DNA from: Echria macrotheca
Lineage: Eukaryota > Ascomycota > Sordariomycetes > Sordariales > Schizotheciaceae
Assembly: GCA_030411725.1 (NCBI GenBank)
Contig: MU839855.1
Span: 1-64,000, forward strand
DNA length: 64,000 nt
Reading direction: 5' to 3'
Shown here: positions 46,572 to 56,545 of the stretch, in pieces
Layout of the letters: each line of letters begins with the position of its first letter
Numbering within the stretch: position 1 is the first letter of the stretch
Program-made: the position numbers and the translations under genes
The notes under the pieces: model-generated
Database searches by the model: none
Told to the model about the DNA's origin: nothing
The model's input: only the letters and a program-made list of their open reading frames with translations

Positions 46572-47207
46572 ATGGTTGCGACGGTGCTCTTGGGAGCATC
46601 GATCCAGCCGCTGTGGGCATGGTGGGTAGCACCGACCGCTCCCCAAAACTGGCCCGTCATCGCGACGGCTCTCAACGCCACCGAAGGTCGCCTCAAGCAT
46701 GTCTGCCTTGCCCAAGGCCACTTGCAACGTCGCGCGACGAGCGCTGCCGACTATGTTGATGTCTTCGAAATGCTCGGCTTTGATCCGGCAGAGCAGCCGT
46801 TCTCCCTGCCCGGAGCCGTGACCAACTCCTCGTGGCACCAAGAAGTTAAATATCAAGTCCATGTGCGGCGCCAGGAGTTGCTGTGGCGGTCGGATGAAGC
46901 GCACGCGGCCGCGTACAACGACGCCATCACCTCTTGTGCCAACCTCCTCGCCGACGACGACACCCTCAAGTTCTATGTCAACCATATATACCCCATGCTG
47001 CGCGCCCTGGCTGTCAAGAAGCCAGCCATCTGCATGTGGCCGCGCATCCGGGCCCTCCACAACATGATGTGCATCAACACCTGGCCGACCCTCGGCATGG
47101 TCGATCTCGTCGAAGAGGCCAATAATCACCCGCCGACCGGCCCGACCGAGTATCCCGAGTGTTTCCGACTGACAATGGTGGAGCGGCTTACAAGATGGGT
47201 GTGGTGA
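46572..47207 (+). CDS. Small protein with N-terminal hydrophobic segment, unknown (block gene 5)
   Basis: One exon of 211 aa. The first ATG of the frame is at 46572 (MVATVLLGASIQPLWAWW). The hydrophobic N-terminus could be a signal peptide or anchor. The rest is helical with His, Trp and about four Cys (HVCLAQGH, ITSCANLL, AICMWPRIR, HNMMCINTW) and ends RLTRWVW. Two NxT/NxS sites (NAT, NSS) fit entry into the secretory pathway. A putative leader intron lies just upstream. It is convergent with the gene ending at 47596. No family is recognised; an overlapping minus-strand frame of similar length is a GC-bias shadow. Confidence 0.6.
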   Translation: MVATVLLGASIQPLWAWWVAPTAPQNWPVIATALNATEGRLKHVCLAQGHLQRRATSAADYVDVFEMLGFDPAEQPFSLPGAVTNSSWHQEVKYQVHVRRQELLWRSDEAHAAAYNDAITSCANLLADDDTLKFYVNHIYPMLRALAVKKPAICMWPRIRALHNMMCINTWPTLGMVDLVEEANNHPPTGPTEYPECFRLTMVERLTRWVW

Positions 47208-47595
47208 ACACCATCAGCGTCCAGTTTAGAGACGAACAACATCTTTCATTTGTCCGACGCTATATCAGCGTGGGTTCTGGTAAATGTAACTAGAATGTGA
47301 TTTTCTTAGAGCTTGTTCATCTCAACCTCCATGTCCGCACTGCGGTCTGCCAAATGGCAGAAGATTCTATTCTCAGATTTCCAAGTTGTCCCCTCGAACA
47401 CTGGCAAGCCAAGTACCTATCCTGGCAGCATTGTATCGTACATGAGCACAATTCTCGCCGCCTGACAGGAGCAATTCGGCTGTGGGATGTTTTCTGTGAC
47501 GTTTCTCTCCGCGAAAATACAGCGGGAACAGAGCATTGCAAATGGGTGGTCTCGATGATCCGCAAACTTTGTATTCCATGTAGACTACGACAAAG
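47208..47595. other. Convergent 3' region between block genes 5 and 6
   Basis: 388 bp between two converging genes. It contains only short frames on both strands and A/T-rich tracts (47220-47300) that may hold polyadenylation signals. No other feature is seen. Confidence 0.45.
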
Positions 47596-48486
47596 CTACG
47601 ACAACTCAGAACGCAATTCCTCCAAGCTATTCCCGACCGCGGTCATTTCCTCTAGACAAAACCGGAGCAGGCGCGTGGCCGAGGCGACTCTCGCCTCAAG
47701 CTGCGACATGAGGAGTGCTCGAGCGGTCTGACGGCGCCCGGAGCTCGTATCTCCACCTTGGATTCCCCCCTTTTCCAACTCCCCCAGGTTCATATTGCCA
47801 AATATTGTGGCCGCGTCGATCCCGTCGTCCATAGAAGCTGTCGTGAGCGGGGGCGCCGAAATTCGCCACGGGTTTCGGGAGCGCCGAAGCGAGTGCGGAG
47901 GCTCTCGATCGCGGAATGCAGGGCTTTCGGGAGAGACAGGTTTGAGCCGGACTGGTGTCGAGGGGACGTTGTCGACTTGGACTCCCAAGGAACTACTGTC
48001 AGCCACTCCGCTTGTTGGGTTGCGAGGCGCGCTGGCACCCGCAGCCATCAAGTCAAGCTGCATGGAACGGTACCACGAAGGCGAAGATTGGAAACTGGAT
48101 TGCGTCGGTGAAGTTGCGGTTGAGTGTATCGCGGGATTCTTGCCCCGATGGCCGGGTGTCGACGGCGGGGAGGCCATGGAAGCCGAAGCAGGCAGGCGAC
48201 CGCTTCGGACGGCGTTGCGGAAGGCGAAGCGGATTGTGTCCAGGAACTTTCGACGAACCCGAAGATGGGCGGGATACGTGTCGACGTCGAGATGGGCAGC
48301 CGGTGCGAGCAAGTCGACGACCCAGGCAGCATCAGCCTTCAGTGCGTCCTGGGGAATCTGGTACTCGACTGCCCTGTTAATGACGGCCTGCAAACAGTCT
48401 GAGTGCAGATGCAACCGGCTGCCGCGGTTTCTGAGGTACGCTGTGTCAGCCTGGCAGATGGAAGTGGCCGAGTTCCCAGGACACAT
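47596..48486 (-). CDS. Pro/Ser-rich protein, unknown (block gene 6)
   Basis: The frame from the ATG at 48486 gives 296 aa. An alternative start at 48500 (MDGEQ) with a 44-nt intron (48441-48484, GTGTCC...GACACAG) also enters the frame at YLRNRGSRLHLHSDCLQAV, so the first 17 residues are uncertain. Residues 20-100 look folded and helical (QAVINRAVEYQIPQDALKAD, RVRRKFLDTIRFAFRNAV). The middle is disordered with SP/TP sites. The tail is a predicted helix with leucine heptads (SATRLLRFCLEEMTAVGNSL). It is on the same strand as the next gene, whose stop lies 329 bp upstream of this start. No homologue is recognised. Confidence 0.62.
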   Translation of the reverse strand: MCPGNSATSICQADTAYLRNRGSRLHLHSDCLQAVINRAVEYQIPQDALKADAAWVVDLLAPAAHLDVDTYPAHLRVRRKFLDTIRFAFRNAVRSGRLPASASMASPPSTPGHRGKNPAIHSTATSPTQSSFQSSPSWYRSMQLDLMAAGASAPRNPTSGVADSSSLGVQVDNVPSTPVRLKPVSPESPAFRDREPPHSLRRSRNPWRISAPPLTTASMDDGIDAATIFGNMNLGELEKGGIQGGDTSSGRRQTARALLMSQLEARVASATRLLRFCLEEMTAVGNSLEELRSELS

Positions 48487-48814
48487 TGTTCACCGTCCAT
48501 GGGTCCTTGCTGCAAACCACGGGGGAGGCTGTGAACCGGAAGAGCAGTAAGTTGTGGAGTTTCTCAGTTGCAGCTATCTGACGGTCTAACACTGGGTTCC
48601 GACTTTCCCAATTTTTCACCCGGCCCGGCTTTCCAAATTCTCTGGTTCAAACAAGACATCTCATATCTCAAAATTGACGGCGGTGGTTGAGACATACGGC
48701 TCCACTCCACCGCCACAGCCAAAGACAAGTATTGATTCAGTACCAAATAACGAAACGGGTGGACAGCACAAACGAAGAAAAGAAAAGTGGCGGGGGGGAG
48801 CGGGACGAGGAGCG

Positions 48815-49693
48815 TCACTGGAAACGGGGGCCAAAATGCTGCTGAGCAGCTCGACGCTGTTGATCCTCCTCAGCTCGTCGGCGCCTGACCCGTTCATAGT
48901 GCAAGTCTCGGTACCAAGCATACCATTCGTCAGGGATGTCAGCGTTGCGGGATCTGGTTGTCGACATCTGGTTCATACCGGCACCAGACACCGCGAGTGC
49001 AGCGTTCGGTCCCAAGTTTGCAGGCGTCCCTCCCCGCTGCATCAGCTGAGCGGGCACCGCCAGTGCTCTGCCTACTGTACCTGCCGATCCCAAAGGGTAT
49101 CCCAAGAGCGGCTGAAGGGAGTGTCCAGCCAGGGGCACAGGCGGTGTCGGAGCTGGGTTCCCGACTGGCATGTCGCCGTGAGTGGACTGACCTGCGGGCA
49201 CGGGATCGTGGACAAAGGCTCCCGGCATCCCTGATGTTTCGACCACTGCCATGCTCGGTCCAAATCCCCCAACAGTTTCGGTGATAGGCGTGGGCATGGG
49301 CAGCTGAGTCACAGCTTCCTGAATTGCTGAAACAGGACTGACCACGTCAGCAGTTGTCGTGATGATGGCAGGTTTCGTGTCGACCACGGCTTGCTTGGCT
49401 TTGTCTTGGTCCTGACTGCCACTCTCCTCGACCCAGTCACCCAACTGGTTGATGAACTTGGTAAAGGCCCCACCAGCATTCGTCAGCCAGCTCTGCGGAA
49501 ACTGCTCCTCCCCCTCAGGCAGCAAGGGGTACGCATGCTTCTTGGCCCAGACGATGTAGGGCTCCCGGATGGCTTCCAGCCGCTTTGCCTTGGTTGCGTC
49601 GTTGTGGGGCAGCGTGTGGAGGTGCTCGATGAAGTTCAGTAGCTGCAGTGACCGCGTCTTGATGTGTTGCCACGTTTTAGAGGTTTGTGACAT
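48815..49693 (-). CDS. Protein with helical N-terminal domain and Pro-rich middle, unknown (block gene 7)
   Basis: A single exon of 292 aa from the ATG at 49693 (MSQTSKTWQHIKTRSLQLLN). Residues 1-95 are compact and helical, with EQFPQSW and FTKFINQLGDWVEES. Residues 100-250 are a Pro/Ala/Val/Gly-rich linker (PVGNPAPTPPVPLAGHS). The end is a very basic helix (DLHYERVRRRRAEEDQQRRA), possibly nucleic-acid-binding. The short FPQxW phrase also appears in the N-terminal region of the Ulp1-like protein at 60872 (QFPQWW); this may be chance. It closes the intact gene block on the telomere-distal side. Confidence 0.68.
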   Translation of the reverse strand: MSQTSKTWQHIKTRSLQLLNFIEHLHTLPHNDATKAKRLEAIREPYIVWAKKHAYPLLPEGEEQFPQSWLTNAGGAFTKFINQLGDWVEESGSQDQDKAKQAVVDTKPAIITTTADVVSPVSAIQEAVTQLPMPTPITETVGGFGPSMAVVETSGMPGAFVHDPVPAGQSTHGDMPVGNPAPTPPVPLAGHSLQPLLGYPLGSAGTVGRALAVPAQLMQRGGTPANLGPNAALAVSGAGMNQMSTTRSRNADIPDEWYAWYRDLHYERVRRRRAEEDQQRRAAQQHFGPRFQ

Positions 49694-50880
49694 GTTGAGG
49701 TGGCTTATCGGGTAAGCAGAGCGAGTTGTTGAGCCGGGATGGGAGGTAAGAGATCGGTTGCGAGATTTGATGGTGTCCGGGTATCTTCAGAAGGCCGCTG
49801 AGGTCTGGTGGATGAGACTTCCAAGGTTAACAAGACTTGGATCAAGCGGACCTTGACTTCATTTATCAGCAAACATCACGGCCCGAATCCAGGAATCTAT
49901 GACTCTCCATCTACGGTTTAAAGGTCAAGTGAGTACCAAAGATGAGGACCAGACGGTGCTGGCCAGACTGTTGAAAGAGCTCCGCTGTCAGTTCACCGCC
50001 GGTCAACAGACTCAACAGAGCAGCTCATGACGCATGTCTTTCCGGTGATGGACTCTGAAACCAATATTTAGGCTCAAATGCGGAGCCCATATGACAACGC
50101 ACAGTGAGGAGTGATGGATCATTTGAGAGGCATCACACAGCTCTTCGCGACGGCGGCAGTGGGGCATAGCGCAGAGCAAAGGACTTACGATACGACATAT
50201 CAAGTCCGACCTCGGAGAGCACCACGCCAAGGGTCACGCTGAGAGCGGTGGTTTCCAAAACTTATGGATGGTTGCCCCTGACAAGTCTCAGAGATCTCCT
50301 GCATCCGTCTCCTTCAATTCATCTGGACCAGAGTTTCATGTGTGTGGTCGCGACATGGTGTCTGATGGCTACCTCTTCTGCGAGTCTTCAATAGAAGCCA
50401 GCTGGGTTCACATTCCCTTGGGGATGGACACACTTGCAAACTTCATCCTTACCTCCCAGCCGCGCCCAAAATTTGTCACCAATCTATTTTTCCCATTTCA
50501 AGTCCCTGTCTAGGGAGCTTCTATCCTGGGAAAATGTCTATGTCTGATGAGTACGCCGGTTGATCATCTGTCTTTCCCAGTGCCTTTCAGTGTCAACAGC
50601 TAACTATTCAGAACCAGGTTCTGGCGGCAATGACGACCCGGTCACCGCACGAGACGAGATCAGAACACAAGATGCAGTTAAAAGACAAGATGGAAACAAC
50701 AACACAGGATGGAGTAGGAACACAAGATACATGATGGGGTACAGGATGGACCAGACATAGGATGGGATGTGCGATCGAAGGAACGATGCCTGTTCCTCTG
50801 CCCAGTCTAGGGCCAACGCGGTTTGTGAAGAACCTACCCCTCTTGTGACTGATACAATGTCCATTTTTAACTGAGGACTT
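49694..50880. other. Flank of the exon-intron array; degenerate outlying units possible
   Basis: No supported gene. A plus frame at 50268-50513 includes SPASVSFNSSGPEFHV, which resembles the repeat motif of the array downstream (xSFDVI...W.FH), so the array may have begun about 600 bp earlier. Purine-rich, simple-sequence-like DNA (ACAAGATGGAAACAAC and similar) fills 50660-50770. Confidence 0.4.
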
Positions 50881-52960
50881 TTTCCAGTCTCTCCCTCGAT
50901 GTCATCCCGGGCGGGGCTTGGGACTTCAAGATGTCCGATTTTTGCGACCCGAACATTGGCTGTGAGTGGGACAGCTTCCGTTTCATGCCGACTGATGCAA
51001 GACTCATGCTTACCTCAAGTTTGCCAGATTCCCCTTTGACGTTGATCTCCACGATCCAATTTGGCTACCGCTGTCCATTCAACAGTCTACATACTGGTAG
51101 GTCCGCGGAAGGAAGAGCCCTTCCCTACCCATTGATGAGCCCTTATCTTGACTAACTCAAGGTTATTGTGTCGGACCTTCTAGCACGTCTTCCCAATTTA
51201 GGCGCCCGAACCGTCTGTAAGTATCACGAAGCCCCGGGTTGCTTTTACACGATGGAGATCATTCCCTAACTCAAGTTCAACAGACTTTCCTTCGACGTTA
51301 TCCTCGTTGAGCAGACCGGTTCCGAATTTACAAGACTACACGCGAGTGCGCCCATGAGTGTCAATAGGGGCCCGAGAGACGTTCCCACTCCCTGAGTCCG
51401 TGTCCTAACTCAAGATTTCCAGGCCTGTCGACATCATCCACAACCGCTCTCGCTACCTCCGATTTCACGATCCTGGCGGTGATGAAACTCGGACGGTAAG
51501 AACGTCGCTTCCCTTCCCACCGAAGCAGGATCATCTTAAACTTACCAGGCCTTCTGATATTCATCCGGAAGGGGTCTCACCGCTTCTCATTCTGCGCTCC
51601 GAATGCCGATGGCTTTGTATGTACTGAGTAACTCCCTCCTCTTTAGCCACTGGGGGCCCATTCTAACTAAATCCTGCCAGGTTCTGTCTCGGTGCCCACC
51701 TCAACTTGGTCCTTCACTTCAGCCCTACAATCCCCACACGGACGTTGTAAGTGCGATCAAGGGCCCGAGCCACTTTCTATCCTGTTGTGTCGGAGCCATT
51801 CTCTAACTCATACTTTTGAGAATTTCTACGACATGCCCTCAGGTTGGCCGCGCAACTCGAGTTTCACAGCCCTCAACACTAGTGGGACTCCAACGGTAAG
51901 ACTCTTTCACCCTTACCAGTTGACGGGTGATCCAAGTTAACACTAAAGCGTGTCGAGGCCATCCTGCGGCGTCACACACCGCTGATCTTATGACGGTAAG
52001 GAACCAAAGCTTACCCACCGACGTTGCGATGCGGGGTCTGTTCTCTAACTCATGTTCGCCAGAGTTTCCTCCGACCTGCCCCAGCTCGCCCCCAACTGGG
52101 CCGAGCAGCTCTAGTTTCATGGACCTTACACCAATGAGGCCGCAATTGTAAGAACACATCTTCGTTACGATCATCAATGCAGGAGCTAACTTTAAATGAT
52201 TTTGGTCCAGCCTTTGTGCAACACCATCATCCCCAACACCGAGAGCAGACCAGCACTTCGAACTTCATGAATCCCTGTGTACTCTGACAGGCTCTAGCTG
52301 TAAGGAACCTCAAGCCTTGCGCACTAGTGCTACAATACGGGATTTATCTCTAACTCAAGCTCCTAGACTTTATTCGGTGACATCCGCAGCTGGGCCTAAT
52401 GCGGTGTCCGCATTCTCAAATAACGTCAGCTTCGTCAGACTTTCTTTCACGTCACACCTAACTTGGCCCACCACCAGGGAGGGGTCTGTCACGGTAAAGA
52501 ACCCAACATCCCCCACATCCGCCGTTGCAGGATCCGTCTTCTAACTCACGGTTCATCGTCATTTCAAGGCCTTGTCTTCGCGTGTGATGTTCGCTTGTGT
52601 CCCAGCGCAATCATATCCTAGTGGTTGCCTGCGCCCGTTCAATAAAGCTTGAGCTTTTAATGGCGGTATGACCGCGCTGAAGCTGAGCAAGTCCCTGAGC
52701 CGATAGTCCGCCATTCATGTGCTGACCATGGAAGATGTCGACCACGCATCGCTCCACCCATTTGCCTGCTCCCAGTTATGGGATGATGGAAGATCCGGTC
52801 TCGGTGACGCTGGACCTAGGATAGGATGCTAAGGTATGTGAAAGTCATACCCTTGTGTCACCATCAATCTGATTCGGCTTCCACCACCCTTCTGACATCC
52901 TGCTGATCAAGGTGGCATCCTAGACTTTCCCTCGACGTCACCACACTGGAGTCTGCCACC
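50880..52960 (+). repeat. Tandem array of small exon-intron units, about 140-nt period
   Basis: Thirteen candidate acceptors precede short exons starting at 50888, 51028, 51184, 51284, 51423, 51549, 51681, 51821, 51949, 52063, 52211, 52367 and 52569 (spacing 100-202, mean 140 nt). Most are preceded by a CTAACTCA-type branch point (51151, 51267, 51406, 51803, 52045, 52350, 52542) and follow donors GTAAGT, GTAAGA, GTAAGG or GTGAGT. Exons of roughly 35-125 nt start alike (ACTTTCCTTCGACGTT, AGTTTCCTCCGACCTG, AATTTCTACGACATG) and translate to related peptides: SLDVIPGGAWDF, LSFDVILVEQTGSEF, PVDIIHNRSRYLRFH. Both exon and intron are therefore copied. Several units carry stops or frame differences, so the whole may be a decaying gene or a non-coding transcript. 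No full-length spliced frame could be built by eye. Confidence 0.6.
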
Positions 52961-54777
52961 TCGGATCTGTTGTGGACAAGGTTCCACCCGACTTCGCCAA
53001 GGCATCTCTTCCATCCTGGGCCTTCGTGCCAGCCCTACCCACCATAGATTCAAGGATCCATTGCCTTCACCCGCAATAGGACCTTACGAAATCGAACACT
53101 GGTAGGATGTGAGTGCCATGGACGAGCCCGGACGACAGACAGTAACTAACTAGCTGACAGCTCTGCAGCCGATTCCAATCTTCTCCTCCCATCTTCGTCT
53201 CAGAGACAACTGCCTTCATCCTTCCTTCCTCTTCTGAGGGGGACAGCGATCAATAATGACGTACCGCCTTCTCAGGGCCGTATCCCGCCGTCGGCGTTTT
53301 GCAGACACAAAACTTCGTCTGGGCTCACTAATGGTGAGTATCGACATCATAGAATGCCGTTAAGAACGCGCAAGTGGTGGGGAAAACGGAGGGCGAGATG
53401 GGGGAAGTTTGAGCACGCTTGCCACCCGGGTCTTTGACTTGCGGTCTGATCAACCACGAGTCAGGGTCCTGGGCCATGGCTGGAACTTCAGTCTGATCAG
53501 CTGAGTTCTTTCCACGGAGGTGAAAGATGCCCCCTCCTTCCTATCTTTTAGCTTGCTGAAGCAGCTTGACCATCAACATGGGTGCTTGGGCTCTTGTCTC
53601 CATTTGAGACTCCTTGTAGGCTAGAATTTGCGGTTTTGTCATTTTCGGGCTTGCTGAAGCAGCCTGATTGCCGCGCTTCATGCTTGCCCGTCTGTCTCCT
53701 AAAAAGGATGTCGGGCTGCATTGCCTGTCTTCTGTCGGGCCGGTCATCTTCTCGACCGTCATCAGAGAAGCCCTAGCTTTGGGCCACAAAGCAGCCCCCT
53801 CGGTACTTCCGAGAAGACCTAGCTGTAGATGTGTCACAGCGTCCCCCTCGGTGCGTCCGGGAAGACCTAGCTGTAGGTTTGTCACAGCGTCCCCCTTGGA
53901 AATTCCAGGAAGACCCCTTGTGGGTTGGTCGGCAGCAAATTTTGTTTCAGATGGTGTGGCCTCTGTCTCGAGCCACGACAACTGCAGAAATGCTCTCCGG
54001 GGTGGACGCGCCCCGAAGACCCACGGATGGACGCATCCAGGGAGTTGTAGTAAGCGAGAGACGGACCAAGGAGTCAGCAAAAGATTAGCAAGGTTTCGAT
54101 TTCGGGTTTGGGTAGAAAATAAATGGATTTGTGGCGACTGTTGTGACGTCAAATGAGCCATTACTATGTCTGTCCATGTGCCATGTGTTGCTTTGCCTGG
54201 GTTGCTTTGAGTCTTGTGTGTGTTCCATAATGTTTGCGTCGAGCTCTGTCCCTTCCGCATGACGACTGGTTATAGGCTGCAGTTGGCCAGGCAACCCGGG
54301 CTCAGGTTCTGTCACAGCAGCAAGGCGTCTTTTCTTCTGCAGGGCTTTCCAAGCAATTTCCAAGCCGGACAGAGCCATGACCCATGGCTCAATCCCGAGA
54401 TGACAACTTCGTGACAGACACGCACCATGTGGGTCAATCCTGCTTTTGCGCACAAGTCCGGAACTAATCAATTCCGCGCACCAGGCCAAACAAATCCAGA
54501 CCTTCCTGATTGACACGGATCCGAAAACACAGCGTCTCATCTCCATAATCGAGAATGACGCCAACCACGATAGGCCGCGCACCACTCCTTCAGTCAAAAT
54601 CCCAAGGTCAGTTCTATGGCCCGTGAGATCACAGGTAGACCGGGCACGGCTTTTCATAAAACAGCCAAAAAAGATTCTCACTGCACATATACCTCGACGA
54701 AAAAAATGGGGTTTTCGTCTGGCGTGGCTGCCCGCGGCCTTCAGCAACCTCGAATACGGTCAAAACTTTGCCAGCTG
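52961..54777. other. Low-gene region with a 51-bp minisatellite
   Basis: At about 53795-53930 a 51-bp unit (GAAGACCTAGCTGTAG...GTCACAGCGTCCCCC) repeats two and a half times. A minus-strand frame (54260-53541, 239 codons) is open through it and encodes the repeat GLPGxxxGDAVTxLQL three times. It otherwise has no protein-like features and is not called a gene. 53640-53650 repeats GCTTGCTGAAGCAGC from 53550. Confidence 0.45.
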
Positions 54778-55386
54778 ATGGTCGCCGTAACCAAGCATGC
54801 TCTTGCTCAGAAATTGCCTTGCCCGGCCTCTAGCATTGAGGATGGAGGGGTCCCGTATCGTCATCTCAACGCCTCGGACCCGCCAAAGCTAAACACGGAG
54901 GTCGTCAGACGAGCCAGGGATGACATGGAGCCAACCGCCCGCTCTCCGCGCCGCTCTCTTGCGTGCCAGCCAGACCCAGCTATTCTCGAGGCGCAGCCAG
55001 TACCGCCGGTACAGAGCCTAGGCGCGCAATCTGCTAGCTCTAGTCCTGGTCCATCTGCCCTGCCCGAAGACGTCGATAATATGGATTCGGACGACTCAGG
55101 CCCAAGCACCTCCTTACCAGACAGCTATGAATCCCAAGGCGACTTTGATCCTCCATCACCCAAGCTTCCCTGCCAAGTGCCTCAGACACCTCAGCAACTT
55201 CCGTTCCTCGATGATTCCCTACATATCGAGACCAATCGCGGCCCGCGCCTCGAGGATGAGAACACCCAGTGTCCAAACATGACGGCGACACCTTCCCCGG
55301 ACTGTATAAAGGCGGATATTGTTAATGGTGAGCCTTTTCCCGATTTGTTGGAAGCTTCTGCCTGCTCCGATACATCAGCGGGATGA
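54778..55386 (+). CDS. Disordered Pro/Ser/Asp-rich protein, unknown, possibly incomplete
   Basis: The frame from the ATG at 54778 (MVAVTKHALAQKLPCPASSI) gives 202 aa; the frame is open 54 codons further upstream. It is rich in Ser, Pro and Asp (NMDSDDSGPSTSLPDSYESQ) with no folded-looking domain. Just past the stop, another frame from 55379 reads RDELQWYRQEILDKGKELQL then AEKKLMRTKGNTHLLP, a good coiled-coil helix. A GTTAAT donor at 55321 with the CATCAG acceptor at 55378 would join the two in frame; the better-looking GTGAGC donor at 55328 would not. The 3' part then runs into a G-rich microsatellite (55570-55592). It may be a gene cut by repeat expansion. Confidence 0.4.
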   Translation: MVAVTKHALAQKLPCPASSIEDGGVPYRHLNASDPPKLNTEVVRRARDDMEPTARSPRRSLACQPDPAILEAQPVPPVQSLGAQSASSSPGPSALPEDVDNMDSDDSGPSTSLPDSYESQGDFDPPSPKLPCQVPQTPQQLPFLDDSLHIETNRGPRLEDENTQCPNMTATPSPDCIKADIVNGEPFPDLLEASACSDTSAG

Positions 55387-55629
55387 GTTGCAGTGGTACC
55401 GCCAGGAGATCCTGGACAAGGGCAAGGAGTTGCAACTCGCAGAGAAAAAACTGATGAGAACGAAGGGCAACACTCACTTATTGCCAATCGACCCTGCGTG
55501 GCAATATGGAATGCGGGAGCTCAAACTGACCGTCATAGCCATTGGTCCCCCTCCTCTGCTTTGGAAGCCGGGGGGGGAGGGGGGGGGTGGTCTATGGATA
55601 GCTACCTCCCCCATGAGACATTGAGTAGA

Positions 55630-55840
55630 GTTGTCGTGGGCCGTGTTTAGACAAACTGTCAAGGCACTGGCTTTCCATGATTATCAGTCTTTCCCTCGGG
55701 TAGTTTGCTATTTATAGAAATGAAGTCAGAATCTTCACCTTACGCCTGTGAATCTCCCGTCGCCGACCGAAGGCTCGGGCAGCACTGAGGGGTAGTTAGT
55801 GGGACTGACAGTGCCGAATTGACTGCCGATGTTTGCCAGG
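55630..55840. other. Short spacer without genes
   Basis: No ORF or repeat of note between the G-rich microsatellite and the satellite that follows. Confidence 0.4.
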
Positions 55841-55849
55841 GTTTCGAGC

Positions 55850-56545
55850 CCAGCGAATGGCGGACCCGGAAACAAACTCAAACTCGTGTAAGATCCAAAC
55901 CCAGGTCAGACCCACGCTCGGACTAGAACCCAAACTCAGGCGAGGACTCGGACTCAAACCAGAAGCCAGATTCGAACTGGAACTCAAGCAGATCCCGGAC
56001 TCGAACTCGAACTAAAGGCAGAAGTCAAACCTAAACCCAGCCCAGAACCCAGGCTCGGATTAGAACCCGAACTTTTGGGCGAGGACTTGGACTGAAGCCA
56101 GAACCAGAAGCCAGGTTCGAACTGGGATTCGCGCGATACCCAAACTCGGACTCGAGCTAGAATCAGGACTTGGGCTGGAACCGGAACCCAAATTCGAACC
56201 GGAACTCGAGCGAAACCCGGACTCGAACTCGAGCCAAAATCAGAAGTCAAACCCGAACTCAAACGGGGACCCAGGCCAGGGCTAAAACTCAAATTTAGGC
56301 GAGGACTCAGACTCAAGCCAGAACCAGGACCTAGGTTCAAACTGAAACTCGTAGCAAACCCGGACCTAAACTCGAGTTAAAACCAGGACCCAAATTCGAA
56401 CTGGGACTCGCGCAACGCCTGAACTCAAACCCGAGCTAGAAGCGGGAGTCAAATCCGAACTCAGACCAGAACCAGGACCTAGGCCCGACAGGACCTAAAC
56501 CCAAGCCAGAACCAGGGCTCAGATTCGAACCCAGGTCTGATGCCA
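55850..56545. repeat. Degenerate hexamer-derived satellite (GAACTC/GAACCC/AACTCG)
   Basis: About 700 bp are composed almost wholly of diverged hexamers such as GAACTC, GGACTC, GAACCC, CAGAAG and CCAGGA. A looser higher-order unit near 55-65 bp recurs (GGACTCGAACTCGAGC, CAGAAGTCAAACCCGAAC). Purines and C dominate the plus strand. Frames through it encode low-complexity NS/PG/LGLS strings on both strands and should not be read as genes. Confidence 0.75.

Noticed and set aside
46530..47129. 199-codon minus frame opposite block gene 5
   Set aside because: Acidic/His-rich shadow; the plus strand has a hydrophobic leader, a leader intron and better protein character.
55984..56340. Low-complexity minus frame (LGLS/PGLG repeats)
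   Set aside because: Product of translating the hexamer satellite; both strands give similar strings.
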